This document shows, piece by piece, positions 19,068 through 27,922 of a stretch of DNA of 64,000 nt. Made by a program: the position numbers and the translations under genes. The DNA is taken from assembly GCA_026552955.1 (NCBI GenBank), contig JAPMTS010000012.1, positions 36,106 to 100,105 of the forward strand, in the 5' to 3' direction. Each line of letters begins with the position of its first letter. The stretch's first letter is position 1. The stretch comes from Candidatus Methanoperedens sp. GTDB lineage: Archaea > Halobacteriota > Methanosarcinia > Methanosarcinales > Methanoperedenaceae. The notes beneath the pieces are model-generated. The model searched no databases. It saw only the letters and a program-made list of their open reading frames with translations, and was not told the DNA's origin.

Positions 19068-20021
19068 CTAAAATCTCCTGTGTATCTTGAGCCTTGAAAG
19101 GAAATCAAGAATAACCATCCCTGTAAAGAAACCTATTACGGTAGTGGTCAATATTTTGAAAAATATCGCTATCCAGTATGCAAGGTCAAAGGGACCCAAA
19201 TAATAATCCCTCATATGCGGATCCATACTTGATTTATTGAATACAAGTTCCCCTGTGTGCAAAGACTCTTTATCATGGACAAGACCTCCTGCCACCTTTG
19301 CGTCAAAATTCACACCCACATGGCAATTCTCTTTTCCGCATGTCTTAGGAAGATTTTCAGGGTATGTACTAGATGTGGGATCTGTATGGGTCTTCGTTTT
19401 ATGATTCTCATGGCAGTCAGCGCATGTTGCAACAAGAGTATAGCCTTTATCAAGTGCCCTCCAGTGGAACGATTCTTTATAAGTATCGAATCGGTCTGCC
19501 TTAATACCGTAATACCACGCGCTCATCATTTCCTTGTTTGAATGACATTTGGCGCATGTCACTGGACTGTTATGATGATTTGAAGATGAATTCGGGTCTT
19601 TTATAGCGCGAATCTCATGTATCCCATGGCAATCCGTACATGTTGCAGCTTCAGGATGGCCTTTTTCAATCGCATCCCAATGAATGCTCGTTTTATAATC
19701 TTCGGTCTCTTTTACATGACATTTTGAGCAAATGTCTGTTATATGATTTCTTGTAGGCCTGCCTATAAAATCACCTGACATTACAGAATAAGAAATAACA
19801 CTGGCATTCGATGTATCCGCTCCTCCGTGACAATTGGCACAGTTAAATCCTTTATCGTAATGAATATTATTCCTGAATTCAGTGACCACCTTAGTGTGGC
19901 AATGATAGCATGAAACATCTTCCTGGGCCGCGGTGACCCCAATAAATAACGAGAACAAAATCGCCAAAATCAATACATATTTATTTTTTAATAATAAATG
20001 AAATTTTTTGAATAGAGACAT
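19068..20021 (-). CDS. Membrane-anchored heptahaem cytochrome c
   Basis: 317 residues. An N-terminal hydrophobic segment (about 13-31) is followed by six CxxCH motifs (CYHCH at 38-42, CANCH, CSKCH, CTDCH, CAKCH, CADCH) and a seventh, non-standard CX4CH (CGKENCH, ending at H234). A second membrane helix lies near 280-303, so the haem domain faces outside. Many extra His residues could be distal ligands. It is translated just before the cytochrome b gene with a three-base gap. Related in layout to NapC/NrfH-type and other quinol-oxidising multihaem proteins; likely an exit route for electrons from the membrane. Confidence 0.9.
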   Translation of the reverse strand: MSLFKKFHLLLKNKYVLILAILFSLFIGVTAAQEDVSCYHCHTKVVTEFRNNIHYDKGFNCANCHGGADTSNASVISYSVMSGDFIGRPTRNHITDICSKCHVKETEDYKTSIHWDAIEKGHPEAATCTDCHGIHEIRAIKDPNSSSNHHNSPVTCAKCHSNKEMMSAWYYGIKADRFDTYKESFHWRALDKGYTLVATCADCHENHKTKTHTDPTSSTYPENLPKTCGKENCHVGVNFDAKVAGGLVHDKESLHTGELVFNKSSMDPHMRDYYLGPFDLAYWIAIFFKILTTTVIGFFTGMVILDFLSRLKIHRRF

Positions 20022-20182
20022 TCAATAATACCTCTCATATTTATACTATCCTTTTCTTCAGACCCCGTTTTTTCGTTTTTGATAAATCACTCTTAACTTG
20101 ATGCTTTATATAACTTATCATTTTTTTTATCATTATTTATTGTGTTCTTTCAAGTGATATAGGTAAAGAATAATATAAATAG

Positions 20183-20917
20183 ATGATAACTCCTTATCAG
20201 AAAAAGTTGACAAAATCAGAATTCAAAGCTGTTGATATTGAAAAAGAAATCAAATGCATTAGTTCATTTCCTGATGAAGATTATATAAAGATAATCCGTG
20301 AAGTGGGATTTGTTTGCGATTTCTGCGGCAAGTGCTGTACGAGTGAATTCAACGATCATGTCTTTCTGCTCGATGATGATGCGCAAAAGATAATCGAACG
20401 TATTGGCAGGGAATTCTTAAGGCCTGCGCCGTATTTTGATCTTTGTGACAATCTTGGAAGATTTTATGTTATGGGTTATGCCCTCAAAACAAAACAAAAC
20501 GGAGATTGCATTTTCTTCAGGGACGGAAGATGCGAACATTATGAAATTCGTCCCCGAATCTGTAGAATTTATCCTTATATGCTTCACAGGGAACCTGATG
20601 AGGCTGGAAATTTTGAATTCAGGCAAATCAGCGGCCTGGACCTGCATGGATCATATCATAATGAAATAAGTCATAAATCGTGTAAAGAAATACTCAAATC
20701 CGTAAAAGAATACGAATCGGGATTCCAGAGGCAAAAACTTGTGTTTCTCAAAGAGATCGATAAATATTTCAAAGATAATAATTTCAGGAACAGCTCTCAG
20801 ATGTATGACAGGATGATGAGAGAGTTCAAAAAGGGAAAAGCAATAGAAGTCAATGTATTTTTCCAGGGCAAATTTGAAAAAGAGATCATATCCAAACAAA
20901 TTAATAAGCATGGATGA
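20183..20917 (+). CDS. YkgJ-family cysteine-cluster protein
   Basis: 244 residues with the YkgJ (zinc/iron-chelating) signature: CDFCGKCCTSEF near residue 47 and CIFFRDGRCEHYEIRPRICRIYPYM in the middle. These Cys are thought to bind an Fe-S cluster or metal; some family members take part in protein modification, but the function here is unknown. The C-terminal third is charged and helical. An AT-rich TATAAATAG just before the ATG and the absence of an RBS suggest a very short leader. Confidence 0.85.
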   Translation: MITPYQKKLTKSEFKAVDIEKEIKCISSFPDEDYIKIIREVGFVCDFCGKCCTSEFNDHVFLLDDDAQKIIERIGREFLRPAPYFDLCDNLGRFYVMGYALKTKQNGDCIFFRDGRCEHYEIRPRICRIYPYMLHREPDEAGNFEFRQISGLDLHGSYHNEISHKSCKEILKSVKEYESGFQRQKLVFLKEIDKYFKDNNFRNSSQMYDRMMREFKKGKAIEVNVFFQGKFEKEIISKQINKHG

Positions 20918-20953
20918 TATTAAGATTATTTACCTTTAAAAAAATTGATATTT

Positions 20954-21754
20954 ATGAGCAAAGAATGTTATTACTGCGGTTTCAGGGACCCCATGCCGTT
21001 CACATGCAAATTCTGCGGCAATGCATACTGTTATAATCACCGGCTTCCCGAATCACATAATTGTCCCGGACTTCTGAAATATAAATCAAAATCAAGCGAT
21101 TCCGGGATATTTTACAAGAGGGATTCCGTGGTAAGAAGAAAACCGAACCCTCTCCTGAATTCATTCAATAACATCATATCTGCAATAAAAAGTAGTTACT
21201 CATTAACAATACTCATTCTGGCTATAGTATCGTATTTACTGCAATATATTATTCCAGGATATTCATACTACTTTGCTCTTTCTCCCTTTGATATTTTCTC
21301 CCGCCCATGGACCCTTGTCACACATATTTTCCTTCATTCAGGACCGATACATCTTTTATTCAATATGATGTTCCTATTCTTTCTCGGACCTGAGCTTGAA
21401 AGACGGATAGGAGGAAAAAAATTCCTCACTGTATTTTTCATTTCCGGGATTATCGCAGCAATAGGTTATTCATTATGGTCAGTTTTCATTTTGAAACAAC
21501 ATTCAACAGCAGTTGGAGCAAGCGGCGCCCTGTTCGGTATATTTGCATGTCTTGCTGTTCTTGCGCCGAATATCGTTATTTATGTTTATTTTATTCCTAT
21601 GAAAATTCCCTATGCATTGATATTTTTCGTTCTTCTTGATATTTTGTTAATAGAAAGCGGCGACCTGGTAGCCCGAAGCGCGCACTTGAGCGGAGTCGTA
21701 GCAGGCCTGGCTTTTGGAAAACATTTAAAAAAGACAGGACGTTACCTGCGTTAA
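20954..21754 (+). CDS. Rhomboid protease with N-terminal AN1-type zinc finger
   Basis: Intramembrane serine protease. Residues 1-45 (CYYCGFRDPMPFTCKFCG..CYNHRLPESHNC) match an AN1-like zinc finger, which would sit in the cytoplasm. Six or so membrane helices follow with the rhomboid features HSGPIHLLFNM, the catalytic Ser in AVGASGALFG and the His in SAHLSGVVAG. The ATG at 20954 is preferred to a TTG at 20945. AN1-rhomboid fusions occur in euryarchaea; in eukaryotes AN1 fingers are linked to ubiquitin-like and chaperone functions, so recruitment of substrates by the finger is a fair guess. Confidence 0.9.
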   Translation: MSKECYYCGFRDPMPFTCKFCGNAYCYNHRLPESHNCPGLLKYKSKSSDSGIFYKRDSVVRRKPNPLLNSFNNIISAIKSSYSLTILILAIVSYLLQYIIPGYSYYFALSPFDIFSRPWTLVTHIFLHSGPIHLLFNMMFLFFLGPELERRIGGKKFLTVFFISGIIAAIGYSLWSVFILKQHSTAVGASGALFGIFACLAVLAPNIVIYVYFIPMKIPYALIFFVLLDILLIESGDLVARSAHLSGVVAGLAFGKHLKKTGRYLR

Positions 21755-21755
21755 T

Positions 21756-22106
21756 CTATATTTCTACCGGTCCTGCCACTCGTTTATAATCACTATGATA
21801 TTCGTATAATGTATTGTCTGCTTTTAATATTATCTTGAATCCCGGAGTAATTACCTGTGCATACATCATACCTTTTTCAGGAAAGCCAAGGCTTGCATCC
21901 GGCCACTCTACAGCTTCCTCTTTTACAAAGGAAATATCTGAAATGGGAATTTTCAATCTTTCAGAAAGGTCTTTCCTGGCAATATCCACGACAGGCGAAT
22001 ATTCAGGAAGGACAGAATTATTGTAATTGATATTCTCATTCTGATTTTGTTCCAAGCATCCTGATATATAAATAGAAAAAATAAAAAGGATCATTAATCT
22101 TTTCAT
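21756..22106 (-). CDS. Small secreted lipoprotein
   Basis: 116 residues. The N-terminus (MKRLMILFIFSIYISGC) is a signal peptide with a lipobox Cys at 17. The mature part has a conserved-looking segment, ARKDLSERLKIP..VEWPDASLGFPEKGMMYAQVITPGF..YEYHSD, seen in many small bacterial and archaeal envelope proteins of unknown function. It converges with the rhomboid gene, ending two bases from it. Outer-surface anchoring is inferred from the lipobox. Confidence 0.7.
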   Translation of the reverse strand: MKRLMILFIFSIYISGCLEQNQNENINYNNSVLPEYSPVVDIARKDLSERLKIPISDISFVKEEAVEWPDASLGFPEKGMMYAQVITPGFKIILKADNTLYEYHSDYKRVAGPVEI

Positions 22107-22142
22107 AATATCATATTATTTAATGAGCATATTTAACCTTGT

Positions 22143-22177
22143 GGGGCGCAGAAGTCCACTTCTGAAAGGTAGTTCAC
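22143..22177 (+). mobile_element. Possible solo right end of an IS605-type element
   Basis: A perfect palindrome AGAAGT-CC-ACTTCT (22150-22163) is followed by GAAAG and GTAGTTCAC, the same hairpin-plus-tail layout and the same 9-base tail as the right end of the TnpB element near 17.69 kb. No transposase frame is nearby, so it may be a remnant or a palindrome-associated non-autonomous element. Confidence 0.4.
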
Positions 22178-22246
22178 ACATGATGAGAATAATGCCACTA
22201 TGTATGCAAGATATTTATATCAATTAGACTATATTAAACCAATAGA

Positions 22247-23212
22247 ATGAATGAAGAATTTACTGAAATAATCAAAGCAAATAGGCCGTCTGTAGCTGTT
22301 ATCGGTCTTGGGGGCGCTGGGAGTAACATCATTTCCTTCCTTTCTGAAAAAAACATTGCGGGCGCAAAAATTATTGCGGCAAATTCTGAGATCAGCCACC
22401 TTATCCTCCAGACAGCAAATAAATTATTGCTACTGGGAAAAGAAACAAGCAAAGGTAAAGGATGCGGCGGATTTGCGGACATTGGAGCGCAATGTGCGCG
22501 AGAAAGCGAAGAAGAGATACGCAAAGAACTTAATGGCGCAAATATTGTATTTATCGTTGCAGGTCTGGGAGGCGGGACTGGCACGGGCTGTGCCCCTGTT
22601 GTTGCTGAAATTTCACATTCCATGGGCGCACTCACAATAGCATGCCTGACAATGCCTTTTGAAATAGAGGCCAAAAGGCGTGAAAACGCTAAAAAGGCCA
22701 TACGCGCCCTTTCAGAAACATGTGATTCGGTGGTTTTGATAGACAACACAAAACTCAGGCAGGTGGCAGGAAACTTGCCTCTTAAGACGGCTTTTGGTGT
22801 GGCGAATTCACTTATCGGATCATTCATAAAGGGTGTTACCGAAACCATTACTATACCAAGCCTTATGAATCTTGACTTTGCCGATCTAAAAGCTGTGCTT
22901 GAAAAAAAAGGTGTTTCCTCATTCGGGATCGGAGAATCAGAAGGTCCTGACCGTGTAAAAAAAGCAGTATCAAAAGCAGTCTTGGCCCCCCTTCTTGATA
23001 TTCCTGACCTTGGATCCGCGCATGGATTATTGATCCACATTAATGGCGGACGGGATCTGACCCTTGAAGAAGTGGCGCGTGTGGGTGAATTAATGGCAGA
23101 ACAACTCCCCGGTACAAAAAAAATAATCTGGGGAGCCAACGTGGATGAGACCATGACCGGACGCATCCGGATCATGGCATTATTCGCAAGTGTTGGCAAC
23201 CCGTTTGAATAA
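22247..23212 (+). CDS. FtsZ-family GTPase, short divergent paralogue
   Basis: Tubulin-superfamily GTPase, 321 residues. The phosphate loop GGGTGTG (108-114) and the T7 catalytic loop MNLDFADLKAV (N208, D210, D213) are FtsZ-type, so polymerisation-coupled GTP hydrolysis is expected. It differs from ordinary FtsZ in three ways: no N-terminal extension beyond ~13 residues, no C-terminal linker or tail, and altered nucleotide-contact loops (ANSEISHL instead of NTDxQxL, GKGCGGFADIG instead of the GAGxxPxxG loop). It may be a non-division FtsZ-like filament or the second FtsZ of a two-FtsZ archaeon. TATTTATAT about 30 bases upstream of the ATG implies a near-leaderless transcript. Confidence 0.88.
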   Translation: MNEEFTEIIKANRPSVAVIGLGGAGSNIISFLSEKNIAGAKIIAANSEISHLILQTANKLLLLGKETSKGKGCGGFADIGAQCARESEEEIRKELNGANIVFIVAGLGGGTGTGCAPVVAEISHSMGALTIACLTMPFEIEAKRRENAKKAIRALSETCDSVVLIDNTKLRQVAGNLPLKTAFGVANSLIGSFIKGVTETITIPSLMNLDFADLKAVLEKKGVSSFGIGESEGPDRVKKAVSKAVLAPLLDIPDLGSAHGLLIHINGGRDLTLEEVARVGELMAEQLPGTKKIIWGANVDETMTGRIRIMALFASVGNPFE

Positions 23213-23223
23213 ATACCTGAATT

Positions 23224-24414
23224 CTACACAGCCTTCATTTTTTGGGCAAAAGACCTTCCGAATTCCACACATTTTTCAAGCTCCTCTTTTGAAGGCTGCC
23301 ATTTGAATTTGATGCCTTCCAGAAGGATCTGTATCTTTGCCTTGCTGAGTGTTTCCTCAATAAGCTTGACGTTTTCTCCGCTCCAGCCGAATGATCCAAA
23401 AGCGCCACCCACTTTATTCTTGAATTTCAATCCCTTAAGGTCCTCAAGTATGGGTTTTATGGTGGGCAACAGGCCATTATTCAACGTTGGTGAACCGATA
23501 ATAATACCTTTTGTCTTGAATATCTCAGTAAGCACATCATTCCTGTCACATACTGCCATATTGAAAAATTTATATTTTATTCCCTCTTTTTCAAGCCCCT
23601 CTGCTATGGCCTGCCCCATTTTTTCGGTTGCCTTCCACATGGTATCGTAAATGATCACAGCGGAGCCATCATTTTTCCCCTGTGCCCATTCATAATATTT
23701 CGAAACTATCTGCATGGGGTCTTTTCTCCATATGATCCCATGACTCGGGGCGATAATATCTACAGGGATGTTCAATTTCTTGAACTCGTCTATTTTCCTG
23801 ATGACAAGATCGCTAAATGGCGTGAGGATATTGGCGTAGAATTTTATGGCTTCCTGGTACACCTCTATCTCATCCACTTCATCATTAAAATGGGAAGATG
23901 ATGCAAAATGCATTCCGAAAGCATCATTTGGCATCAATATATTTTTTCCGGTAAGATATGTGAACATACTGTCCGGCCAATGAAGCATAGGTGCAGCCAC
24001 AAAAACGAGGTTGTTCTTGCCCAGGCTTATGCTATCTCCGGTTTTTACAACCTTGAAATTCCAATCCTCATGATAATGCTTGGGGATACTTTCCTTTCCT
24101 TTTTCTGAAACGACAACAGTCGCATCGGGAATAAGCTTCATCAGTTCGGGAAGGCCTCCCGAATGGTCTACTTCCGCATGGTTTGCGATCACGTAATCTA
24201 TCTTTTTGACATCAATGATCTTCCCTATGTTCTCTATCATCTCCTGCGAATAGGGACTCCAGACCGTATCCACGAGAGCTACTTTTTCATCAATTATAAG
24301 GTATGCATTATAAGTCGTGCCTCTGTGCGTTGAATACTCATGCCCATGAAACTGCTTGATATTCCAGTCCACAACTCCAACCCAGTACACTCCTTCTTTT
24401 AATTCCACTGTCAT
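23224..24414 (-). CDS. fprA: Flavodiiron protein, F420H2 oxidase type
   Basis: 396 residues. The beta-lactamase-like diiron domain (1-250) has HAEVDH (79-84) and further His/Asp ligands (HWPDSMFTY, PNDAF, PSHGIIW). The flavodoxin domain (255-390) has VIIYDTMWKATEKM and IIGSPTLNNGLLP for FMN binding. Methanogen homologues use F420H2 to reduce O2 to water and so protect anaerobes; NO reduction is the alternative for this family. Strong GGAG before the ATG. It converges with the FtsZ-like gene and is divergent from the membrane protein at 24545. Confidence 0.92.
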   Translation of the reverse strand: MTVELKEGVYWVGVVDWNIKQFHGHEYSTHRGTTYNAYLIIDEKVALVDTVWSPYSQEMIENIGKIIDVKKIDYVIANHAEVDHSGGLPELMKLIPDATVVVSEKGKESIPKHYHEDWNFKVVKTGDSISLGKNNLVFVAAPMLHWPDSMFTYLTGKNILMPNDAFGMHFASSSHFNDEVDEIEVYQEAIKFYANILTPFSDLVIRKIDEFKKLNIPVDIIAPSHGIIWRKDPMQIVSKYYEWAQGKNDGSAVIIYDTMWKATEKMGQAIAEGLEKEGIKYKFFNMAVCDRNDVLTEIFKTKGIIIGSPTLNNGLLPTIKPILEDLKGLKFKNKVGGAFGSFGWSGENVKLIEETLSKAKIQILLEGIKFKWQPSKEELEKCVEFGRSFAQKMKAV

Positions 24415-24544
24415 TTATTTCACTCCTGTTTTTTTTTTAAAGCTGTACGGGAATTTTAGTGTTGATGATATTAAAGGCTATCTGATGCAAGAGATTATAT
24501 CAGTGTCTGGTTATGAAGCTGTAATATTTATCGAGGATAAATTA

Positions 24545-25273
24545 ATGTTAAAGAATCCTCTGCCGGACAGAATCCAGGCCATTGATTTCATAAAGGGTAT
24601 CGATATTATACTCATGGTATTGTTTAACTATTCCATCACTTTAGATTATTTCGAGTTGATAAAAATACCTTCAGGTTATTTATATCACTCCCTTCTTCCG
24701 ATTTCTATCGCTTCTGTTTTTATTTTCATGTCAGGTGTTACAGCTTGTATAAGCTATAAAAAACACAGGGAAAAATCAACCAGGCGGTATTTCATGCGGG
24801 GAATGAAGCTTCTTTTTTTTGCATTCCTGATTACCTTATTCACGTATGTTTTTGTACGTCCGAATACGATATTTTTCGGCATATTGCATTTCTTTGCAGT
24901 TACTTCCTTTCTCCTTCCGATTTTCATAAAATATCATAAGCTGAACCTTATTGCAGGGTTATCGATCATTCTATCAGGGATTTATTTACAGCAACAAACT
25001 TTCAACTCTCCATACCTGTTATGGGTTGGTTTCGTTCCTGAAAACTTTTCAACCTTCGATTATTTTCCCCTGATACCATGGCTGGGCGTCATTTTACTCG
25101 GCATTTATTACAGTGATTATATCGTTAAGAAAACTGCCGATATTACATTTTGCAACGGATTTTCAAAAAAAGTTACGTTTTTAGGAAAACATTCGTTATT
25201 CGTTTATTTGATTCACCAACCACTACTTATAATGCTTTTAATAGCTTCCGGCTTCAAATTATTTTTCTCCTGA
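24545..25273 (+). CDS. DUF1624-like membrane acyltransferase-type protein
   Basis: About 242 residues from the ATG at 24545 (GAGG 8 bases upstream). The frame opens earlier, but that part overlaps the flavodiiron start and lacks an RBS. Sequence begins near LPDRIQAIDFIKGIDIILMVLFNYSI, then about seven membrane helices, with FMSGVTACISYKK, PLIPWLGVILLGIYYSD and LGKHSLFVYLIHQP. These are the hallmarks of the heparan-alpha-glucosaminide N-acetyltransferase/DUF1624 group, membrane proteins that acetylate sugars. The natural substrate here is unknown; an envelope glycan is plausible. Confidence 0.75.
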   Translation: MLKNPLPDRIQAIDFIKGIDIILMVLFNYSITLDYFELIKIPSGYLYHSLLPISIASVFIFMSGVTACISYKKHREKSTRRYFMRGMKLLFFAFLITLFTYVFVRPNTIFFGILHFFAVTSFLLPIFIKYHKLNLIAGLSIILSGIYLQQQTFNSPYLLWVGFVPENFSTFDYFPLIPWLGVILLGIYYSDYIVKKTADITFCNGFSKKVTFLGKHSLFVYLIHQPLLIMLLIASGFKLFFS

Positions 25274-25277
25274 TTCT

Positions 25278-27728
25278 TCATTTTTCCATCCTCTCCCTTA
25301 TCTCCCTTGCCTCCTCGCTTATCCCCGTTCTCCCGAAAATCCCTGCTATTAATTCCACAGCCTCAAGGTTCCTCGCAGCCTGGTCAAGGTAATTGAGAAC
25401 ATCTCCTGCATATGCATAAACTCCATACTGCTTTTCAAGCTCACGTATGACCTCAAGAGGCGCATGACCCTCGGCGCATAATTCTATCACCCTTGCTGAG
25501 AATTTCTGCTCGGCACAGCCGCAGTACGGCGAATCTTTGCAGGTACAGGACATGAATTCCCGGGCAAAATCAAGCATAACGCGGCGCAGGTTCTCTTTGA
25601 GCTTTGAAAAACCGTCAGCAGAAAAAACGATATCAAGCCCGGCGCCAAAAACCCTTGTCGGGATATCAGTACCGAGGGCATCAGATAACTGTGATGCATA
25701 CCTGAAATATACCGAATCCAGGGTCTCAAGCCCGGTAACAATATCCAGGGGGGCAATTCCTTTAAGGACAGCGTTTTTTATCAGGAAAGTCTGCTCGACG
25801 CTCAGGAAATGAGATGCCACGATAAATCCAAGTTTCGTGGGGAAGTATCCGCCATCTTTTTTTTCAATAAAACCATATTCTTTGAGTTTATTCAGGAGGA
25901 ACTCCATGTTCCCTTTCCCGAGCAGCATGTCATTTAATTTCCCGATATCGGAAAGCGAGTGTGCGATAACGATATTGGAAAGAGTTTCTTCAAGCTGTTC
26001 ATCATCCCCGTAATCCACTCCAAAATGCTCAAGTTCACCGCGAAGCAGTCTGAATGCGATCTCATCCTCAGAATCACCTTTTCCGAACCGCCTTTCGGGG
26101 TCGGCAAGAAGCACGACGATGCCAAGGTCATGGTAATCCGGCCTCCCGGCGCGCCCCAGCATCTGCTGGAATTCACGAACGGTCAGCCATTCTATACCCA
26201 TGGCAAGAGATTCAAATATCACCTGGGATGCGGGAAAATCCACACCTGCCGCAAGCGCTGCCGTTGTCACTACCACCGGAAGCTCTCCCTTGCCGAACTG
26301 CTCTTCCACGTTCTTTCTTTCAGGATAGGAAAGCCCTGCGTGATACGGGAGTGCTTTTATTGAAAGCCCCTCTGCCAGGATATGGCAGTTTCGCCGGGAA
26401 TTCGTGAATACTATGGTCTGCCCACGAAATCCCTTTGAGGATCTCTTATCATACTCCTGGCGGGCAAGCCGTTCGATCATTCTCTTTTTTTCATAACCAG
26501 GTGCAAATATCAGGTGTCTTTCAATAGGAACCGGCCTTTCCTCGAATTCAATCAAAGCAGCGTCAAGTTTTTCGGCAAGCCATCCGGGTTTTCCTACCGT
26601 AGCTGAGAGATAGACATACTGGGCATCGGGTGCTATGAATTTCAGGCGCGCGATAAGACCATCGAGCCTGTGTCCCCTTTCCGTGTCTTCAAGTGTGTGC
26701 ACCTCATCAATAACCACTGTACCAATAGTGCCAAGTGTTTGTGCTTTACCTGATCTCATTATAAAATCCATCCCTTCATAAGTGCCAACGATCACATCCG
26801 ATGAGAGGGACGTGCGAATGCCTTTTATGCCTTTGGTTATGCGGCTTGTGCCTACGCGAAGAGATGTAGATGCAATGGATGAATACCTTCTTGTGAATTG
26901 TTCATATTTCTGGTTTGCAAGCGCAACAAGCGGAACCAAAAAGAGCATCTTGCCTTTATTATTCAGGATGTTTTGGAGTCCTGAAAGTTCGCCAACAAGC
27001 GTTTTGCCGGTTGCGGTAGCCGAAATGATCAGCTGGTTCTTTCTGTCAAGGAGTCCTGCCCCCACCGAAAGCGCCTGCACCGGCATCAATTCCTCCATCT
27101 GTTGAAGCAGGATCTTTTTCAGTTCATCACGAACTGGCAGGTCTTTTACTTTTATTGTTCTTTCTACCTTGCAGGCTTCCATCGTATCAAACCTGGTAAG
27201 TCCAGAATCCAGTTTTCCCGGACTAAGCATTCCGAGCACCCGGTCAAGGTTCCTTGTTTTGAGTAAGATCTGGATGAGTCTTTCCTGTCCGTGCGCTCCG
27301 AGCTTGATGGATTTTGCCTCCTTAACAAGTTCTTTTCTTGCGCAATCCTCGCATACCGATTCGTTGTGAAATCGTATGAATTCGCCAGTTATTGGCTTGT
27401 AAGTTCCTTTCAGGAGGCACAGGCGACAGGTGTTCGTGTATCCGTAATCCAGCTGGTATGCTGCCAGAAGTTCTTTAAATCCTGCTTCTGACCCCTCATC
27501 CCCTTCCGCGATAAGTATCTTATCGGCAAGGCGCAGGAGTTCTATGAGTTCCTCCGGCGCCCTGAATTCCTCTTTTTCACCCTGCTTTATCCTGAATTTC
27601 CCAACACGCGCGCCTTTTGTGGTATGCTTTAATATCAGGGTACCGTGAAAAGATGGCTCTTTGGAGTTGTCTTTTATGGGGAGAATGAGAAGCTTTGATT
27701 TCTGGGGGTGTATGATGACTGAAAGCAT
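25278..27728 (-). CDS. Archaeal Ski2-like DEAD/DEAH helicase with N-terminal zinc region
   Basis: 816-residue ATP-dependent helicase. The N-terminal ~190 residues contain a Cys cluster (CRLCLL and CEDC) and match the archaeal DUF5814-type region. The helicase core has Walker A SATATGKT, DEVH, SAT (YLSATVG), then helicase C with VFTNSR, TTAALAAGVDFP and QMLGRAGRP, like Hel308/Ski2. A further Cys-rich stretch, CTCKDSPYCGCAEQ, lies near residue 730. Role in DNA repair or RNA turnover is not settled for this family. Starts with ATG at 27728; ends close to the DUF1624-like gene, convergent. Confidence 0.88.
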   Translation of the reverse strand: MLSVIIHPQKSKLLILPIKDNSKEPSFHGTLILKHTTKGARVGKFRIKQGEKEEFRAPEELIELLRLADKILIAEGDEGSEAGFKELLAAYQLDYGYTNTCRLCLLKGTYKPITGEFIRFHNESVCEDCARKELVKEAKSIKLGAHGQERLIQILLKTRNLDRVLGMLSPGKLDSGLTRFDTMEACKVERTIKVKDLPVRDELKKILLQQMEELMPVQALSVGAGLLDRKNQLIISATATGKTLVGELSGLQNILNNKGKMLFLVPLVALANQKYEQFTRRYSSIASTSLRVGTSRITKGIKGIRTSLSSDVIVGTYEGMDFIMRSGKAQTLGTIGTVVIDEVHTLEDTERGHRLDGLIARLKFIAPDAQYVYLSATVGKPGWLAEKLDAALIEFEERPVPIERHLIFAPGYEKKRMIERLARQEYDKRSSKGFRGQTIVFTNSRRNCHILAEGLSIKALPYHAGLSYPERKNVEEQFGKGELPVVVTTAALAAGVDFPASQVIFESLAMGIEWLTVREFQQMLGRAGRPDYHDLGIVVLLADPERRFGKGDSEDEIAFRLLRGELEHFGVDYGDDEQLEETLSNIVIAHSLSDIGKLNDMLLGKGNMEFLLNKLKEYGFIEKKDGGYFPTKLGFIVASHFLSVEQTFLIKNAVLKGIAPLDIVTGLETLDSVYFRYASQLSDALGTDIPTRVFGAGLDIVFSADGFSKLKENLRRVMLDFAREFMSCTCKDSPYCGCAEQKFSARVIELCAEGHAPLEVIRELEKQYGVYAYAGDVLNYLDQAARNLEAVELIAGIFGRTGISEEAREIRERMEK

Positions 27729-27784
27729 TTGGGGTATGAATGGCGGGTGGGGGATATTAATTATGGGGATGGAATTAAGAGAAG

Positions 27785-27922
27785 TTGATAGGTGAGGCTG
27801 CAGGATGGCTTAAAATAAATGAAATTTTAATAAAAATACTTTTCAAGGAGAAAAAAAGCCTTTTCGGAACAATGCAAAAGACCGATTTATCCGATCTCAG
27901 GGACCATGAGGATAGATTATAA
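27785..27922 (+). pseudogene. Decayed VapB-type antitoxin (C-terminal part)
   Basis: A frame too short to stand alone: from a TTG at 27785 to a TAA at 27920-27922, 45 codons, reading ..LFKEKKSLFGTM..LSDLRDHEDRL. The ending is like the C-terminus of small VapB antitoxins, and the TAA overlaps the toxin ATG by one base (TAATG), the usual coupling in vapBC operons. The DNA-binding N-terminal part is missing, and an upstream stop (TAA at 27776) closes the frame. It may be a truncated antitoxin or a very short functional one. Confidence 0.45.

Noticed and set aside
22234..23199. A 321-codon minus-strand open frame exactly opposite the FtsZ-like gene
   Set aside because: The plus strand has clear FtsZ motifs; the antisense frame is a composition shadow.
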